The notes under the pieces: model-generated
Told to the model about the DNA's origin: nothing
Databases searched by the model: none
The model's input: the letters and a program-made list of their open reading frames with translations, nothing else
In this document: piece by piece, positions 9,297 through 17,769 of the stretch
Numbering within the stretch: position 1 is the first letter of the stretch
How the letters are laid out: every line of letters starts with the position of its first letter
Assembly: GCF_003931915.1 (NCBI RefSeq)
Contig: NZ_RSAA01000006.1
Location: forward strand, 1 to 64,000
Reading direction: 5' to 3'
DNA: 64,000 nucleotides
From: Saccharopolyspora rhizosphaerae
Lineage (GTDB): Bacteria; Actinomycetota; Actinomycetes; Mycobacteriales; Pseudonocardiaceae
Translations under genes and position numbers: made by a program

Positions 9297-10519
9297 CACT
9301 TCCCACCTCGGGGACGGCCGATTCGCTTGATCCGGTCCAGCAAGGTGCCGAACATCATCCGGAACGCGCTCGGCGCGGCGTGGGACTGCTGCGGTGCTTC
9401 TCCGGTGGTGGCGGCCTGGCGGACCGAGTCGGCGAACTGCTCGAACATGCGTCGGCTGATGTCGCCCGCCAGCGCTCGGCCGAACTGGGCGATTCGGCCG
9501 GTCAGGTACACGGCCGCGTCGGCGCGGAGTTCCGTCCCCGCTGCGGTGGCGTGCGCCCGCAGCGTGATGTCGGCCTGGGTTTGCGCCCCTCCGGTGTCCT
9601 GCCCCTGCGCGAGCACGCGGATCGTCCCGGTTTCCCGGTCCTGTTCGAGTACCCGGGCGATCCCGTGGAACGAGAGCTTGATGGGACCGACCGCGACCCG
9701 TGCCCGTCCGGCGTAGAGCTGCTCGCCGAGTTCCTCGGTGAGCTCCGCGCCGGGGAGGCATCCCGCCAGCACGCGCACGTCGTCGAGCACGCGCCACACC
9801 TCGTCGAACGGCACGTCCAAGGCGGTGTCCACCTGCACCGCGATCGTCGGGTCTCCCTCGGGGAGCACGATCTCCACGTTCCTGTCGGCTTCGCCCGAAG
9901 GTTCCGCGCGCTCCTCGACGACCGTCGCCGACTGACCGCCGGAGCGGCCGACCAACGCCCGCCTGGCGCAGTTGCCCGGTTCGGGGATTCCCTCCGGGTG
10001 CGCGGCGCGCGTTTGGGAGACGGCGGTCAGGATGTTCCGGTATCCGGTGCAGCGGCAGATCACGCCGGACAGCTCCGAGGGGAGCTCCTCGTCGGTGACC
10101 TCGGGCTTGTTGCTGAGCAGGTCGTAAGAGCTGAGCAGGAAGCCCGGGGTGCAGAAACCGCATTGCAGGGCGTGGTTCCGGCCGAAGGACTCCTGCAGCG
10201 GGTGCAGGTCGTCCGGGCGCCCGAGCCCCTCGACGGTGACGACCTCAGCGCCGTCGAGCTGGCAGGCGAACAGCAGGCACGCGCGGGCGGCCTCGCCGTC
10301 GACCAGCACGGTGCACATCCCGCAGACCCCGTGCTCGCATCCGACGTGGGTCCCGGTCAGTCCCAGGTGGTCGCGCAGCGCGTCCGCCAGCGTGACGCGG
10401 GCGGGGAGGTTCAGCACCGCGGGTGTGCCGTTGACGGTGAACCTCACCTCGACGGTCTCGCCGGCTTCTGCGCGGACCGGTCGAAGGCCCTCCTGCACGG
10501 GTTCTTCAGTGCTCGTCAT
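9296..10519 (-). CDS. Fused [2Fe-2S] small subunit (CoxS) and CoxG-type SRPBCC domain
   Basis: 407 residues in two parts. Residues ~20-175 are a molybdenum hydroxylase small subunit. The plant-type cluster has Cys61, 66, 69 and 81 (CEHGVCGMC), and the C-terminal cluster near molybdopterin has Cys120, 123, 155 and 157 (CGFC, CRC). Residues ~205-350 are CoxG-like: VQVDTALDVPFDEVWRVLDD, GCLPGAEL and VGPIKLSFHGIA are characteristic. A basic amphipathic tail (FGTLLDRIKRIGRPRGGK) may touch the membrane. In CO dehydrogenases CoxS and CoxG are separate proteins, and CoxG is linked to membrane attachment and quinone. The fusion implies electrons from this hydroxylase go directly to membrane quinones (inference). 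Overlaps coxM by 4 bases and ALDH by 1. Confidence 0.9.
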   Translation of the reverse strand: MTSTEEPVQEGLRPVRAEAGETVEVRFTVNGTPAVLNLPARVTLADALRDHLGLTGTHVGCEHGVCGMCTVLVDGEAARACLLFACQLDGAEVVTVEGLGRPDDLHPLQESFGRNHALQCGFCTPGFLLSSYDLLSNKPEVTDEELPSELSGVICRCTGYRNILTAVSQTRAAHPEGIPEPGNCARRALVGRSGGQSATVVEERAEPSGEADRNVEIVLPEGDPTIAVQVDTALDVPFDEVWRVLDDVRVLAGCLPGAELTEELGEQLYAGRARVAVGPIKLSFHGIARVLEQDRETGTIRVLAQGQDTGGAQTQADITLRAHATAAGTELRADAAVYLTGRIAQFGRALAGDISRRMFEQFADSVRQAATTGEAPQQSHAAPSAFRMMFGTLLDRIKRIGRPRGGK

Positions 10520-11403
10520 GATTCCACCTCCGCTGTGCCGCGCACCGCGCGGCGATGCGCCTTGGCCATTTCCCGGGCCGCCAGCGCGCGCAGGAGGCGC
10601 CGCCGGTAGCCGTTCGACGCGTGCACGTCGCCGTCGGTGTCGACGACCTCGCGCACCACGTCGTCGAGCGCATCGGCCAGTTCGGCTTGGTCTCCACCGG
10701 TCGTGCGGACCAGGCTGGTCAGGTCACGGGTGACGGGCCGGTCGGAGACGCCGAAGGCCGTCATCGTCGCGGCGGACACGCCTCCGGCGTCGTCGACGCG
10801 GACGTGCGCTGCCACGCCGGCCAACGCGAAGTCGCCGTGCCTGCGCGCGATCTCCGCGAATCCGAAGCCCTCGCGCGGCCCGGCCACGGGGAAGGAGACC
10901 GCCGACAGGACGTCCTCCGGGCGCAGTGCGGTCGTCATCGCCCCGTCGAAGAACTCACGGGCTCGAACGACGCGTTCGCCTCCGGGACCCGTCAGCGTCA
11001 GCTCCGCGTCCAGGCAGCTAGCGACCGCCGGGAGCTCGGCGGCCGGGTCGGCGTGCGCCAGGCTTCCGCAGACCGTGCCACGGCTGCGCAGTTCGCGGTG
11101 CCCGACCCAGGGCAGCGCGAGCCGCAGCAGCGGCACCCGAGCGGACTCGGGCGCGTGCTCCACTCGACGCTGCCGGACGGTGGCGCCGACCTCCAGCCGG
11201 TCGCCGACCGTCCGCAGCGCGTCGAGCCCGGTGACCGCGTTGATGTCCACCAGGGTGGTCGGCCGCGCCAGCCGCATGGCCAGCACCGGCACCAGGGATT
11301 GCCCGCCGGCGATGACCTTGCCGCCTCCGTCGGCGTCGACGAGTTCGGCAACGGCGTCGGACAACGCCGCGGGGCGTGCGTACGCGAAAGGTGCGGCCTT
11401 CAT
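10516..11403 (-). CDS. Molybdenum hydroxylase FAD-binding subunit (CoxM-like)
   Basis: 295 residues, the normal length for the medium subunit. The N-terminal AGGQSLVPVLAMRLARP loop and GTVCGSLAHADPAAELP are the two FAD-contacting motifs of the CoxM/XDH-FAD family. It transfers electrons from the [2Fe-2S] clusters of the CoxS part. ATG 11401-11403 is preceded by GTGAGGA. It lies 8 bases after the enoyl-CoA hydratase stop and overlaps the CoxS-CoxG ATG by 4 bases, so it is co-translated with its partner. Confidence 0.92.
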   Translation of the reverse strand: MKAAPFAYARPAALSDAVAELVDADGGGKVIAGGQSLVPVLAMRLARPTTLVDINAVTGLDALRTVGDRLEVGATVRQRRVEHAPESARVPLLRLALPWVGHRELRSRGTVCGSLAHADPAAELPAVASCLDAELTLTGPGGERVVRAREFFDGAMTTALRPEDVLSAVSFPVAGPREGFGFAEIARRHGDFALAGVAAHVRVDDAGGVSAATMTAFGVSDRPVTRDLTSLVRTTGGDQAELADALDDVVREVVDTDGDVHASNGYRRRLLRALAAREMAKAHRRAVRGTAEVES

Positions 11404-11411
11404 CTAGATCC

Positions 11412-12191
11412 TCACCGCCCCTGGAACTTCGGGGCGCGCTTCTCGTTGAACGCGGCCACGCCTTCGGCGAAGTCCTTGCTGGAGCGCAGCATCGCGTAGG
11501 CCTTGCGCTCCAGCTCGATCCCGCTGTACAGCGGGGCGTCGACGCCGCGGTCGAGGACCTCCTTGGCGGTGCGCGCGGCGAGCGGGGAGAACCCGACCAA
11601 CTTGGTCACGAGCTTCTCCACCTTGTCGTCGAGCTCCGCTCGATCGGCGGCCAGGTCGGCGACCAGTCCCCAGTCCTTGGCGTCGGCGGCGTTGATCCGG
11701 GACGCGGTCAGCACGTGGTACTTGGCGCGGGAGAGCCCGATCAGCCGGGCGAGGCGTTGCGTTCCGCCGGAGCCCGGGATCATGCCGAGGTTCATCTCGG
11801 GCAGCGCGAACTGGCTGCGCTCGGTCGCCACGCGGATGTCCGAGGACAGCGCGAGTTCGAACCCGACGCCGAAGCAGTAGCCGTCGACGGCGGTGATGAC
11901 GACCTTGGAGCTGCGGGAGGGCGCGGTCACGTTGTGGCCGAGGTCGGTGAAGTCGATCGGGTCGACCTCCATGAAGCCGGCGATGTCGCCGCCCGAGGAG
12001 AAGTGCTCGCCTTCGCCTCGGATGACCACGACCTGGATGTCGTCGTCGGCGTCGATCTCGGCGAACCGGTCGGCCATGACCTGCCGGGTCTCCCAGGTGA
12101 TGATGTTGAACTTGCCGTGGTCAAGCGTCAGGTACGCGACCCGGCCGTCGTGGCCGCGGGTCAGCTTGATCTCGCCTCCGGTGAGGGCCAT
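11412..12191 (-). CDS. Enoyl-CoA hydratase/isomerase (crotonase) family protein
   Basis: 259 residues of the crotonase fold. Visible are the oxyanion-hole segments HFSSGGDIAGF and AVDGYCFGVGFELALSSD, and the catalytic region ALPEMNLGMIPGSGGTQRL, where both a Glu (PEMNLG) and the GSGGT loop are kept. The product probably hydrates or isomerises a CoA thioester made by the acyl-CoA ligase in the same operon. It sits between coxL and coxM, an unusual place that ties it to the hydroxylase. ATG 12189-12191 lies 4 bases after the coxL stop. The sequence is unlike feruloyl-CoA hydratase/aldolase (no AGMDLKEYF-like segment), so a vanillin-type route is not supported. Confidence 0.88.
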   Translation of the reverse strand: MALTGGEIKLTRGHDGRVAYLTLDHGKFNIITWETRQVMADRFAEIDADDDIQVVVIRGEGEHFSSGGDIAGFMEVDPIDFTDLGHNVTAPSRSSKVVITAVDGYCFGVGFELALSSDIRVATERSQFALPEMNLGMIPGSGGTQRLARLIGLSRAKYHVLTASRINAADAKDWGLVADLAADRAELDDKVEKLVTKLVGFSPLAARTAKEVLDRGVDAPLYSGIELERKAYAMLRSSKDFAEGVAAFNEKRAPKFQGR

Positions 12192-12195
12192 GTCG

Positions 12196-14652
12196 TCAGT
12201 TCTCCCCTTCTGTTCCTTCGAGCACCGCGGCATCCGTTGTCGCCGCGGTGAGCAGGCGGTGGATCACGTCGCCGTGGATCGGCAACGTGGTTATGTCAGC
12301 GCCGGACGGCGCGAGCGCGTCGGCGACCGCGTTGGCGATGGCCACGGGCAGGCTCATGCAGCTGCCTTCGCCGCAGCCCTTGGCGCCGAGGCGGGTCAGC
12401 GGCGAGGGCGTTTCCAGGTGGTCGCTGCGCAGCTCGTAGCCGACCTCCGCTGTGGTCGGGCACAGGTAGTCCATGAACGTCGCGGAGGTGGGCTGGCCGT
12501 TGTCGGAGTAGCGCATCTCCTCGTACATCGCGCCGCCGATGGCGTGCGCCAGGGCGCCGTGGACCTGTCCCTCCAGCAGCACCGGGTTCAGGATGGTGCC
12601 CGCGTCGTGCACTGTGGACACCAGCTCCAGGGTGAGCTCGTAGGTCTGCGGGTCGATCCGGCAGACCACGAGCTCGGCGACGAAGCCGTAGCACAGGCTG
12701 GAGTTGATCTGGTCGCCCCGGCTGGCGGCCTTGGCCTGCGGCGGCGTGAAGGCCGCCTCCTCGTACAACCGGGCCGAGGTGCCGTCCGGCAATGAACCGG
12801 GATCCCAGTGCACCACGCCCGCGGCGTGGCGGAACTCCACCGCCCTGGAGTGGTCCTCGCGGTGCCGGATCCGCCCATCGGCGAGTTCGAGTTCCTCCGG
12901 GTCCAGTGCCAGCATCGACCCGGCCGCCGTCCGCATCGTGCGGGCGAGCCGGTCGCAGGCCTCGACCAGCGCGCTGGTCAGCAGTGGCGCGAACCTCGAC
13001 GAGTAGCTGCCGGAGCTGATCGTCCACGGAGTGGTGGCCGTGTCCATCTCCACCACTGGCCGGACCTTCTCGAGCGGCAGTCCGAGCCTGTCGGCCACGA
13101 CCTGCTGCGCGACCGTGGCGTGCCCCTGGCCTTGCGGGACGGTGCCCAGCAGGACCGAGACGACCCCGTTGACGTCGACGCTGACCCGAACGTGCTCGGT
13201 GGAACCCGACTTCCCGCGCCCCGGTGGGCGTTCTTCGGCCGGAGTGGCCAGTCCCACGTACCCGATGTTGGTCGCCGACGGGTCGACGATGGTGGCCAGC
13301 CCGATGCCGAAGTGCTCGCCGCGCTCCCGCGCCTCCCGCTGGCGCTGCCGCAGCGCCGGGTAGTCGGCGTTCTTCAACGCCAGGGCCAATGCCTGCGGGT
13401 AGTCACCCGAGTCGTAGATGCCGCCGGTCGCCGTCTGGTACGGGAACGCGTCGGCCTGCACCAGGTTGCGCTGGCGGATCTCGGCGGCGTCGACCCCGCA
13501 GGTCGCGGCGATCTTGTCCATCAGCCGCTCCAGCCCGAAGTAGAGCTGCTGGCCGCCGAAACCGCGGTTGAGGCCGGTCGGCGTCTTGTTGGTCACCACC
13601 GCGCGCGAGCGGATCTGCACGGCTTCGACGTCGTAGGCGCCGGTGAGGTTGCCGAAGCAGCGGTAGAGCGTGCTCGGTTCCGGCGGGCGCAGGTAGGCGC
13701 CGACGTTGTCGACGAGATCCGCCCGCAGCGCCTGGACCTTGCCCTCGGCGTTGACCGCCGCTTCGAAGCGCATCGCTCGGTCCGAACCCGCCGAGCTGGC
13801 CAGCAGGTGTTCGCTGCGGTCCTCGGTCCAGCGCACGGGCCGGCCGGCGTGCTTGCTGGCCAGCGCCATCAGCACCACGTAGGGGTAGATCCCGGCCTTG
13901 ATGCCGAAGCTGCCGCCGTTGTCGGCGGGGATCATCAGCCGCACCCGCGAGGTCGGGACGCCCAGCGCTCCCGCGATCACCGGGACCATGGAGAACGGGC
14001 CGTGGAAGTTCGCCCAGGCCGCGATCGCCGGACCGTCCACTTCGTCCTGCCATTCGGCGATCACCGAGTAGCACTCCATCGGTGTCGACGAATAGCGCGG
14101 GAACCGGTACTCGCCGCTGACGACGTGATCGGCTGCGGCGAAGAGCTCGTCCACGGGACCGAAGTGGAACGTGCGGTCGGTGGCGACGTTGCCATCGGCG
14201 TGCTCGTGAAGCCGCGGCGCCTCGGGGCGCAACGCAGCCTCGACGTCGACCACCGGCGGCAGCGGTTCGTAGTCCACCGCGACCAGCTCGGCGGCGTCCT
14301 CGGCGGCGTAGCGGTCGGCCGCGACCACGACCGCCACGGGTTCGCCGACGAAGCGCGCCCGATCGGTCGCCGTCGGGTAGTACGGCATGGGCGTCTTCAG
14401 CGACAGCGGGAACGGGTTCAGCGCTTCGAGGACCTCGTCGGGTCCGATGACCGCCGCCACGCCGGGGTGCGCGCGAGCCCGGGTGAGGTCGACGCCGCGG
14501 ATGCGGGCGTGCGGGTGCGGGCTGCGCACGATCGCCGCGGTCAACGTGCCGGGCAGCGGATCGAGGTCGTCGAGGAACCGGCCGCGCCCGGTCAGCAGGG
14601 CAGGGTCCTCGATGCGTGCCGTGGTGCGTGCAGGGGTCATCGAGGTGCTCAC
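12196..14652 (-). CDS. Molybdenum hydroxylase large subunit (CoxL-like, form II)
   Basis: 818 residues from GTG 14650-14652, which overlaps the ligase stop (GTGA); ATG 14638-14640 is an alternative. The family order is kept: N-terminal TGRGRFLDDLDPLPGTL, substrate/molybdopterin segments PADNGGSFGIKAGIYP and TPTGLNRGFGGQQLYF, VPQGQGHATVAQQVVADRLG, and the C-terminal GAKGCGEGSCMS with the base glutamate. The AYXCSFR loop of true form I CO dehydrogenase is absent and GLNRGFGG stands in its place, so CO is unlikely to be the substrate. It probably hydroxylates an aromatic, heteroaromatic or CoA-bound ring. Holoenzyme would be CoxL2M2S2 with the fused CoxS-CoxG subunit. Confidence 0.92.
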   Translation of the reverse strand: MSTSMTPARTTARIEDPALLTGRGRFLDDLDPLPGTLTAAIVRSPHPHARIRGVDLTRARAHPGVAAVIGPDEVLEALNPFPLSLKTPMPYYPTATDRARFVGEPVAVVVAADRYAAEDAAELVAVDYEPLPPVVDVEAALRPEAPRLHEHADGNVATDRTFHFGPVDELFAAADHVVSGEYRFPRYSSTPMECYSVIAEWQDEVDGPAIAAWANFHGPFSMVPVIAGALGVPTSRVRLMIPADNGGSFGIKAGIYPYVVLMALASKHAGRPVRWTEDRSEHLLASSAGSDRAMRFEAAVNAEGKVQALRADLVDNVGAYLRPPEPSTLYRCFGNLTGAYDVEAVQIRSRAVVTNKTPTGLNRGFGGQQLYFGLERLMDKIAATCGVDAAEIRQRNLVQADAFPYQTATGGIYDSGDYPQALALALKNADYPALRQRQREARERGEHFGIGLATIVDPSATNIGYVGLATPAEERPPGRGKSGSTEHVRVSVDVNGVVSVLLGTVPQGQGHATVAQQVVADRLGLPLEKVRPVVEMDTATTPWTISSGSYSSRFAPLLTSALVEACDRLARTMRTAAGSMLALDPEELELADGRIRHREDHSRAVEFRHAAGVVHWDPGSLPDGTSARLYEEAAFTPPQAKAASRGDQINSSLCYGFVAELVVCRIDPQTYELTLELVSTVHDAGTILNPVLLEGQVHGALAHAIGGAMYEEMRYSDNGQPTSATFMDYLCPTTAEVGYELRSDHLETPSPLTRLGAKGCGEGSCMSLPVAIANAVADALAPSGADITTLPIHGDVIHRLLTAATTDAAVLEGTEGEN

Positions 14653-16217
14653 TTTCGCGATCCGATCGAAGCAGCGGACAGCTCTGCCAGCGGGTTGAAC
14701 CGCCCGCCGGCGAGTTCGCGGCGCAGGATCTTGCCCACCGCCGACTTGGGGACCTCGGCGACCGCGACCACCTTCTTGGGCCGCTTGAGCGGCGGCAGCC
14801 CGGAACCGGAACGGATGTAGGCGCTCAGCGCGGCGGCGGCGTCCTGCGGTGTCAGCCCCGCGGCGGGGACGAAGAACGCGGTGACGGCCTGCCCCCAACG
14901 GTCGTCCGGCATCCCGACGACCACGACGTCGGCGACCTCCGGGCAGCGGATCAGCGCGTCCTCGATCTCGTCGGGGTAGATGTTCTCGCCACCCGAATTG
15001 ATCATGTCGTCGACGCGTCCGGAGACCCACAGGTCGCCGTCCTCGTCCGCGACGGCGAGATCGCCGGGGAAGTACCAGCCGCCGCGGATGGATTTCGCGT
15101 CGGCGTCGGGCCGGTTCCAGTACCCGGCGAACGCTTCCGGCGACTCCATCGAGATCGCGATCTGCCCCTGCTCGCCGGCACCGACCAGCGCGTCCGGCGT
15201 GGCCTGCGGGTGCGGATCGACGAGGCGAACCCGCGTGAACACGCCGGGGCGTCCGGCGCATCCCGGTTTGGCCGCGACGTCCGGCCCGATGGTGAAGGTG
15301 TAGATCTCGGTGCTTCCGAAGTGGTTGACGAACACATCGGGTTCGAGCGCGTCGACGAGCGACTCCGCCAGCGCGGGGGTCATCGCGGCTCCGGCGTAGG
15401 CGAGCTTGCGGACCCCGGTCTCCCCCAGCCGGCCCGTGCCGAGCAGGCTCCAGTAGATCGTGGGCACCAGGTACAGCGCGGAGACCCGCTCGCGGGTGAT
15501 CAGCTCCAGCGATTCCTCGGCGTCGAAGCGGACCTGCGGGACCCAGGTCCCGGCGCTGACCACGCTGGAGAGCAGGGTGCGTAGGCCCATCGTGTGGAAC
15601 ATGGGCATCACACCGAGGGTCGTCTCGAAGGGAGCCGACCGGCTCTGGTGCAGGTGCGCGACGGCGGCGTGGAACTCCGCCCGGTGCGTGCGCGGAACGC
15701 CCTTCGGCTTCCCGGTGGTGCCGGAGGTGTAGAGCATGACGCTCGTGTCGGAATCGCGGACCTGCACGTCGATCGCGCTCTCGGTCTGATCGGCGGCGAG
15801 TTCCAGCAGCGCTGCGACACCGGCCGGAGCGCCTTCACCGACGTGCGCGTGCGGCACGGGCTCGGTGAGTCGCAGCGCCGCGCTCGCCGTCTCGACCGTG
15901 GGCTCATCGGTGACCAGTAACTTCGGTGCCGCATCGGACAAGCAGTAGGCGAGCTCGTCAGCACCGAAGCGGAACGACAGCGGAACCGAGACGGCTCCGA
16001 GCTTCTGCGCGGCCAGGTGCAGCGAGGCCATCGGTTCGCCACCGGCGAGCAGGAACACGACCCTGTCGCCGTGCCCGACGCCGAGCTCGGCCAAGGCCCG
16101 AGCCAGCTGGTTGGTGCGGGCGTCCCACTCCGCGTAGGTCATCGAGAGCTCGCCGCCAACCGCACGTCTGGCGGGGTACCGCTCGGCGGTCCAGCTCAGC
16201 ACTGTCCCGAGATCCAT
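14649..16217 (-). CDS. AMP-dependent acyl-CoA ligase
   Basis: 522 residues of the ANL superfamily. Core motifs are LYTSGTTGKPKGVPRTHR (P-loop), HFGSTEIYTF, GWYFPGDLA, RVDDMINSGGENIYPDEIE (hinge) and PKSAVGKILRR with the catalytic Lys. It activates a carboxylic acid as its CoA ester, probably an aromatic acid given the neighbours. ATG 16215-16217 is chosen for GAGAGGAC ~8 bases upstream; the open frame to 16253 has no better site. It is the first gene of the minus-strand operon and is divergent from the PadR gene; the 106-base intergenic region holds a palindrome that could control both. Confidence 0.92.
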   Translation of the reverse strand: MDLGTVLSWTAERYPARRAVGGELSMTYAEWDARTNQLARALAELGVGHGDRVVFLLAGGEPMASLHLAAQKLGAVSVPLSFRFGADELAYCLSDAAPKLLVTDEPTVETASAALRLTEPVPHAHVGEGAPAGVAALLELAADQTESAIDVQVRDSDTSVMLYTSGTTGKPKGVPRTHRAEFHAAVAHLHQSRSAPFETTLGVMPMFHTMGLRTLLSSVVSAGTWVPQVRFDAEESLELITRERVSALYLVPTIYWSLLGTGRLGETGVRKLAYAGAAMTPALAESLVDALEPDVFVNHFGSTEIYTFTIGPDVAAKPGCAGRPGVFTRVRLVDPHPQATPDALVGAGEQGQIAISMESPEAFAGYWNRPDADAKSIRGGWYFPGDLAVADEDGDLWVSGRVDDMINSGGENIYPDEIEDALIRCPEVADVVVVGMPDDRWGQAVTAFFVPAAGLTPQDAAAALSAYIRSGSGLPPLKRPKKVVAVAEVPKSAVGKILRRELAGGRFNPLAELSAASIGSRK

Positions 16218-16270
16218 TCTCAGTCCTCTCGCAGCATCAGCGATGCGAAACAAGTCCGAAGCCGATCATC

Positions 16271-16305
16271 CGTTTCACATCGTCTGAAACAGATGATTGG
16301 AAACG
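16271..16305. promoter_or_regulatory. Candidate PadR operator between divergent genes
   Basis: GTTTCA (16272-16277) and TGAAAC (16285-16290) form a perfect inverted repeat with 7-base spacing, and GAAACG at 16300-16305 pairs with CGTTTC at 16271-16276. It lies between the acyl-CoA ligase and padR-type genes, where PadR repressors usually bind. Operator identity is inferred from position and symmetry. Confidence 0.5.
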
Positions 16306-16323
16306 TACGGTAGGGTTTGGAGC

Positions 16324-16875
16324 GTGTCAACGGTTCGGCTTTCCACGACCTCGTACGTCGTGCTGGGGATGATCGCCATGCGCGGGCCTTCGACCTCGTA
16401 CGACCTCAAACGGGCCATCGGCCACTCGGTGGGCTACTTCTGGCACTTCCCGCACGCCCAGCTCTACTCCGAGCCCAAGCGGCTCGAACAGCTGGGACTG
16501 CTCGAAGTCGAGGAGGAGGACGACGGCCGTCGCCGCCGCACCTACACGATCACCGACACCGGTCTCTCGGCTCTCCGCTCATGGCTGGCCGAGCCCACCG
16601 ACCAGCACTACGAGCTGCGCGACATCGCCGAGATCAAGCTCTTCTTCAACGAGCTCGCCGAGCCCGACGACATCAAGCGGCTCGCGCAGGACCAGATCAA
16701 GCAGCACCAGGACCGCATAGCCGAGTACGAGCAGATGCAGGAGCGCTTCGGCCACGAGTCGGCCATCTCCCGACGCATGGTCACGCTCGGCCTCGGCCTG
16801 GAGATGGAGCACGCGGCCCTGCGGTTCTGGACCTCGCTGGCAGAACGCGCCGAGCGAGGCGAGTTCGAGGCTTAA
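16324..16875 (+). CDS. PadR family transcriptional regulator
   Basis: 183 residues from GTG 16324 (VSTVRLSTTSYVVLGMIA). The N-terminal winged helix shows SYDLKRAIGHSVGYFWHFPHAQLYSEPKRLEQLGLLE, the PadR DNA-binding and wing signature, and the C-terminal part (~90-183) is the helical dimerisation domain found in the larger PadR class. PadR proteins repress phenolic and aromatic acid genes until an effector binds. Divergent transcription from the ligase operon and the palindrome between them suggest it controls the cluster. A TTG start at 16297 is possible but unlikely. Its stop overlaps the stop of the convergent LysR gene. Confidence 0.9.
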   Translation: MSTVRLSTTSYVVLGMIAMRGPSTSYDLKRAIGHSVGYFWHFPHAQLYSEPKRLEQLGLLEVEEEDDGRRRRTYTITDTGLSALRSWLAEPTDQHYELRDIAEIKLFFNELAEPDDIKRLAQDQIKQHQDRIAEYEQMQERFGHESAISRRMVTLGLGLEMEHAALRFWTSLAERAERGEFEA

Positions 16876-17762
16876 CCCCGCGCGGGCCGATTGGCCGCTG
16901 CGTCCGCGAGCAGTTCCAGGAACAGAGCGGCAGGCGGTGACAGCGGGGTCCTGGCGCGGTGAACGATGCCCAGTTCCCGGGCAGCGCCCTCGTCGTCGAT
17001 CGGGATCGTGACGGGATAGCCCGCGCCGGCGAGTTCCGGCAGCAACGAGACGCCCAGACCGCTGGCCACCATGCCCTGCAGCACCGACAGCTGGGTGGTC
17101 TCCACCGTCACCGTCGGCTCGAACCCGGCTCGGTTGCAGATCTGCTCCAGCAGCTCCCGCAGCCCGTAGTCCCGTTGGATGGCGACGAACTTCTCGGACT
17201 TCAACTCGACCAGCGCTATTTCACTCCGGTCGGCCAGCGGATGCTCCGGCGGGACCAGAGCGACGATCGGTTCGCGCACGATCGACCGGCCCACGAGTCC
17301 AGGCCGCGCCCAAGGGGCCCGGATCACCGCGAGGTCCAATCGCCCGTCCTCCACCATCCGCTCGAACTCGGCGGAGACGTTGTGCTCGGTGAGCCGGACC
17401 TCGACCTCCGGGTACTCGCGGCGGAAGTCCGCGAGCACTCCCGGCAGCAGCCCGGCGCCGACGCTGGGCAACACGCCGATCGACACCCGCCCGCCTTGCA
17501 GGCTGCGCACGGCGGCGGCGCCCGCCCGCGCCCGGTCGAGGTGCGCCAACGCCTGCTGGACGTGGGCGACGAACTCCTCACCGGCCGCGGTGAGCACCAC
17601 CCTGCGGCCCAGTCGGTCGAAGAGGGCGACGCCGAGCTCCTTCTCGAGCTTGCGGATCTGCACCGACAACGACGGCTGGGCCAGGAAGAGGTCCTCGGCC
17701 GCTCGGCTGAAGCTCCCGGCGCGCGCGACCGCGAGCACGTAGCGCAGTTGGTGGAGCTCCAT
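16872..17762 (-). CDS. LysR family transcriptional regulator
   Basis: 296 residues. The N-terminal winged HTH (MELHQLRYVLAVARAGSFSR, then LAQPSLSVQIRKLEKELG) is followed by a periplasmic-binding-like effector domain from ~90 (VSIGVLPSVGAGLLPGVL). LysR proteins of this type usually activate catabolic genes on binding an aromatic or dicarboxylic co-inducer. It lies 7 bases downstream of ubiX as the last gene of the SDR-ubiX-lysR operon, and its stop overlaps the convergent PadR stop by 3 bases. Two regulators meeting tail to tail suggests dual control of the locus. Confidence 0.93.
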   Translation of the reverse strand: MELHQLRYVLAVARAGSFSRAAEDLFLAQPSLSVQIRKLEKELGVALFDRLGRRVVLTAAGEEFVAHVQQALAHLDRARAGAAAVRSLQGGRVSIGVLPSVGAGLLPGVLADFRREYPEVEVRLTEHNVSAEFERMVEDGRLDLAVIRAPWARPGLVGRSIVREPIVALVPPEHPLADRSEIALVELKSEKFVAIQRDYGLRELLEQICNRAGFEPTVTVETTQLSVLQGMVASGLGVSLLPELAGAGYPVTIPIDDEGAARELGIVHRARTPLSPPAALFLELLADAAANRPARG

Positions 17763-17769
17763 GCCGACA

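Noticed and set aside
12196..14652. CoxL as a CO dehydrogenase
   Set aside because: The AYXCSFR active-site loop of form I enzymes is missing; GLNRGFGG is present instead, so another substrate is more likely.
12808..14820. A 670-codon plus-strand open frame
   Set aside because: Opposite the coxL gene, with arginine/histidine-rich shadow composition and no motifs.
7911..16217. Ligase-crotonase-ALDH trio as a ferulate to vanillin pathway
   Set aside because: The crotonase lacks the sequence features of feruloyl-CoA hydratase/aldolase, and the molybdenum hydroxylase and UbiD genes do not belong to that pathway.
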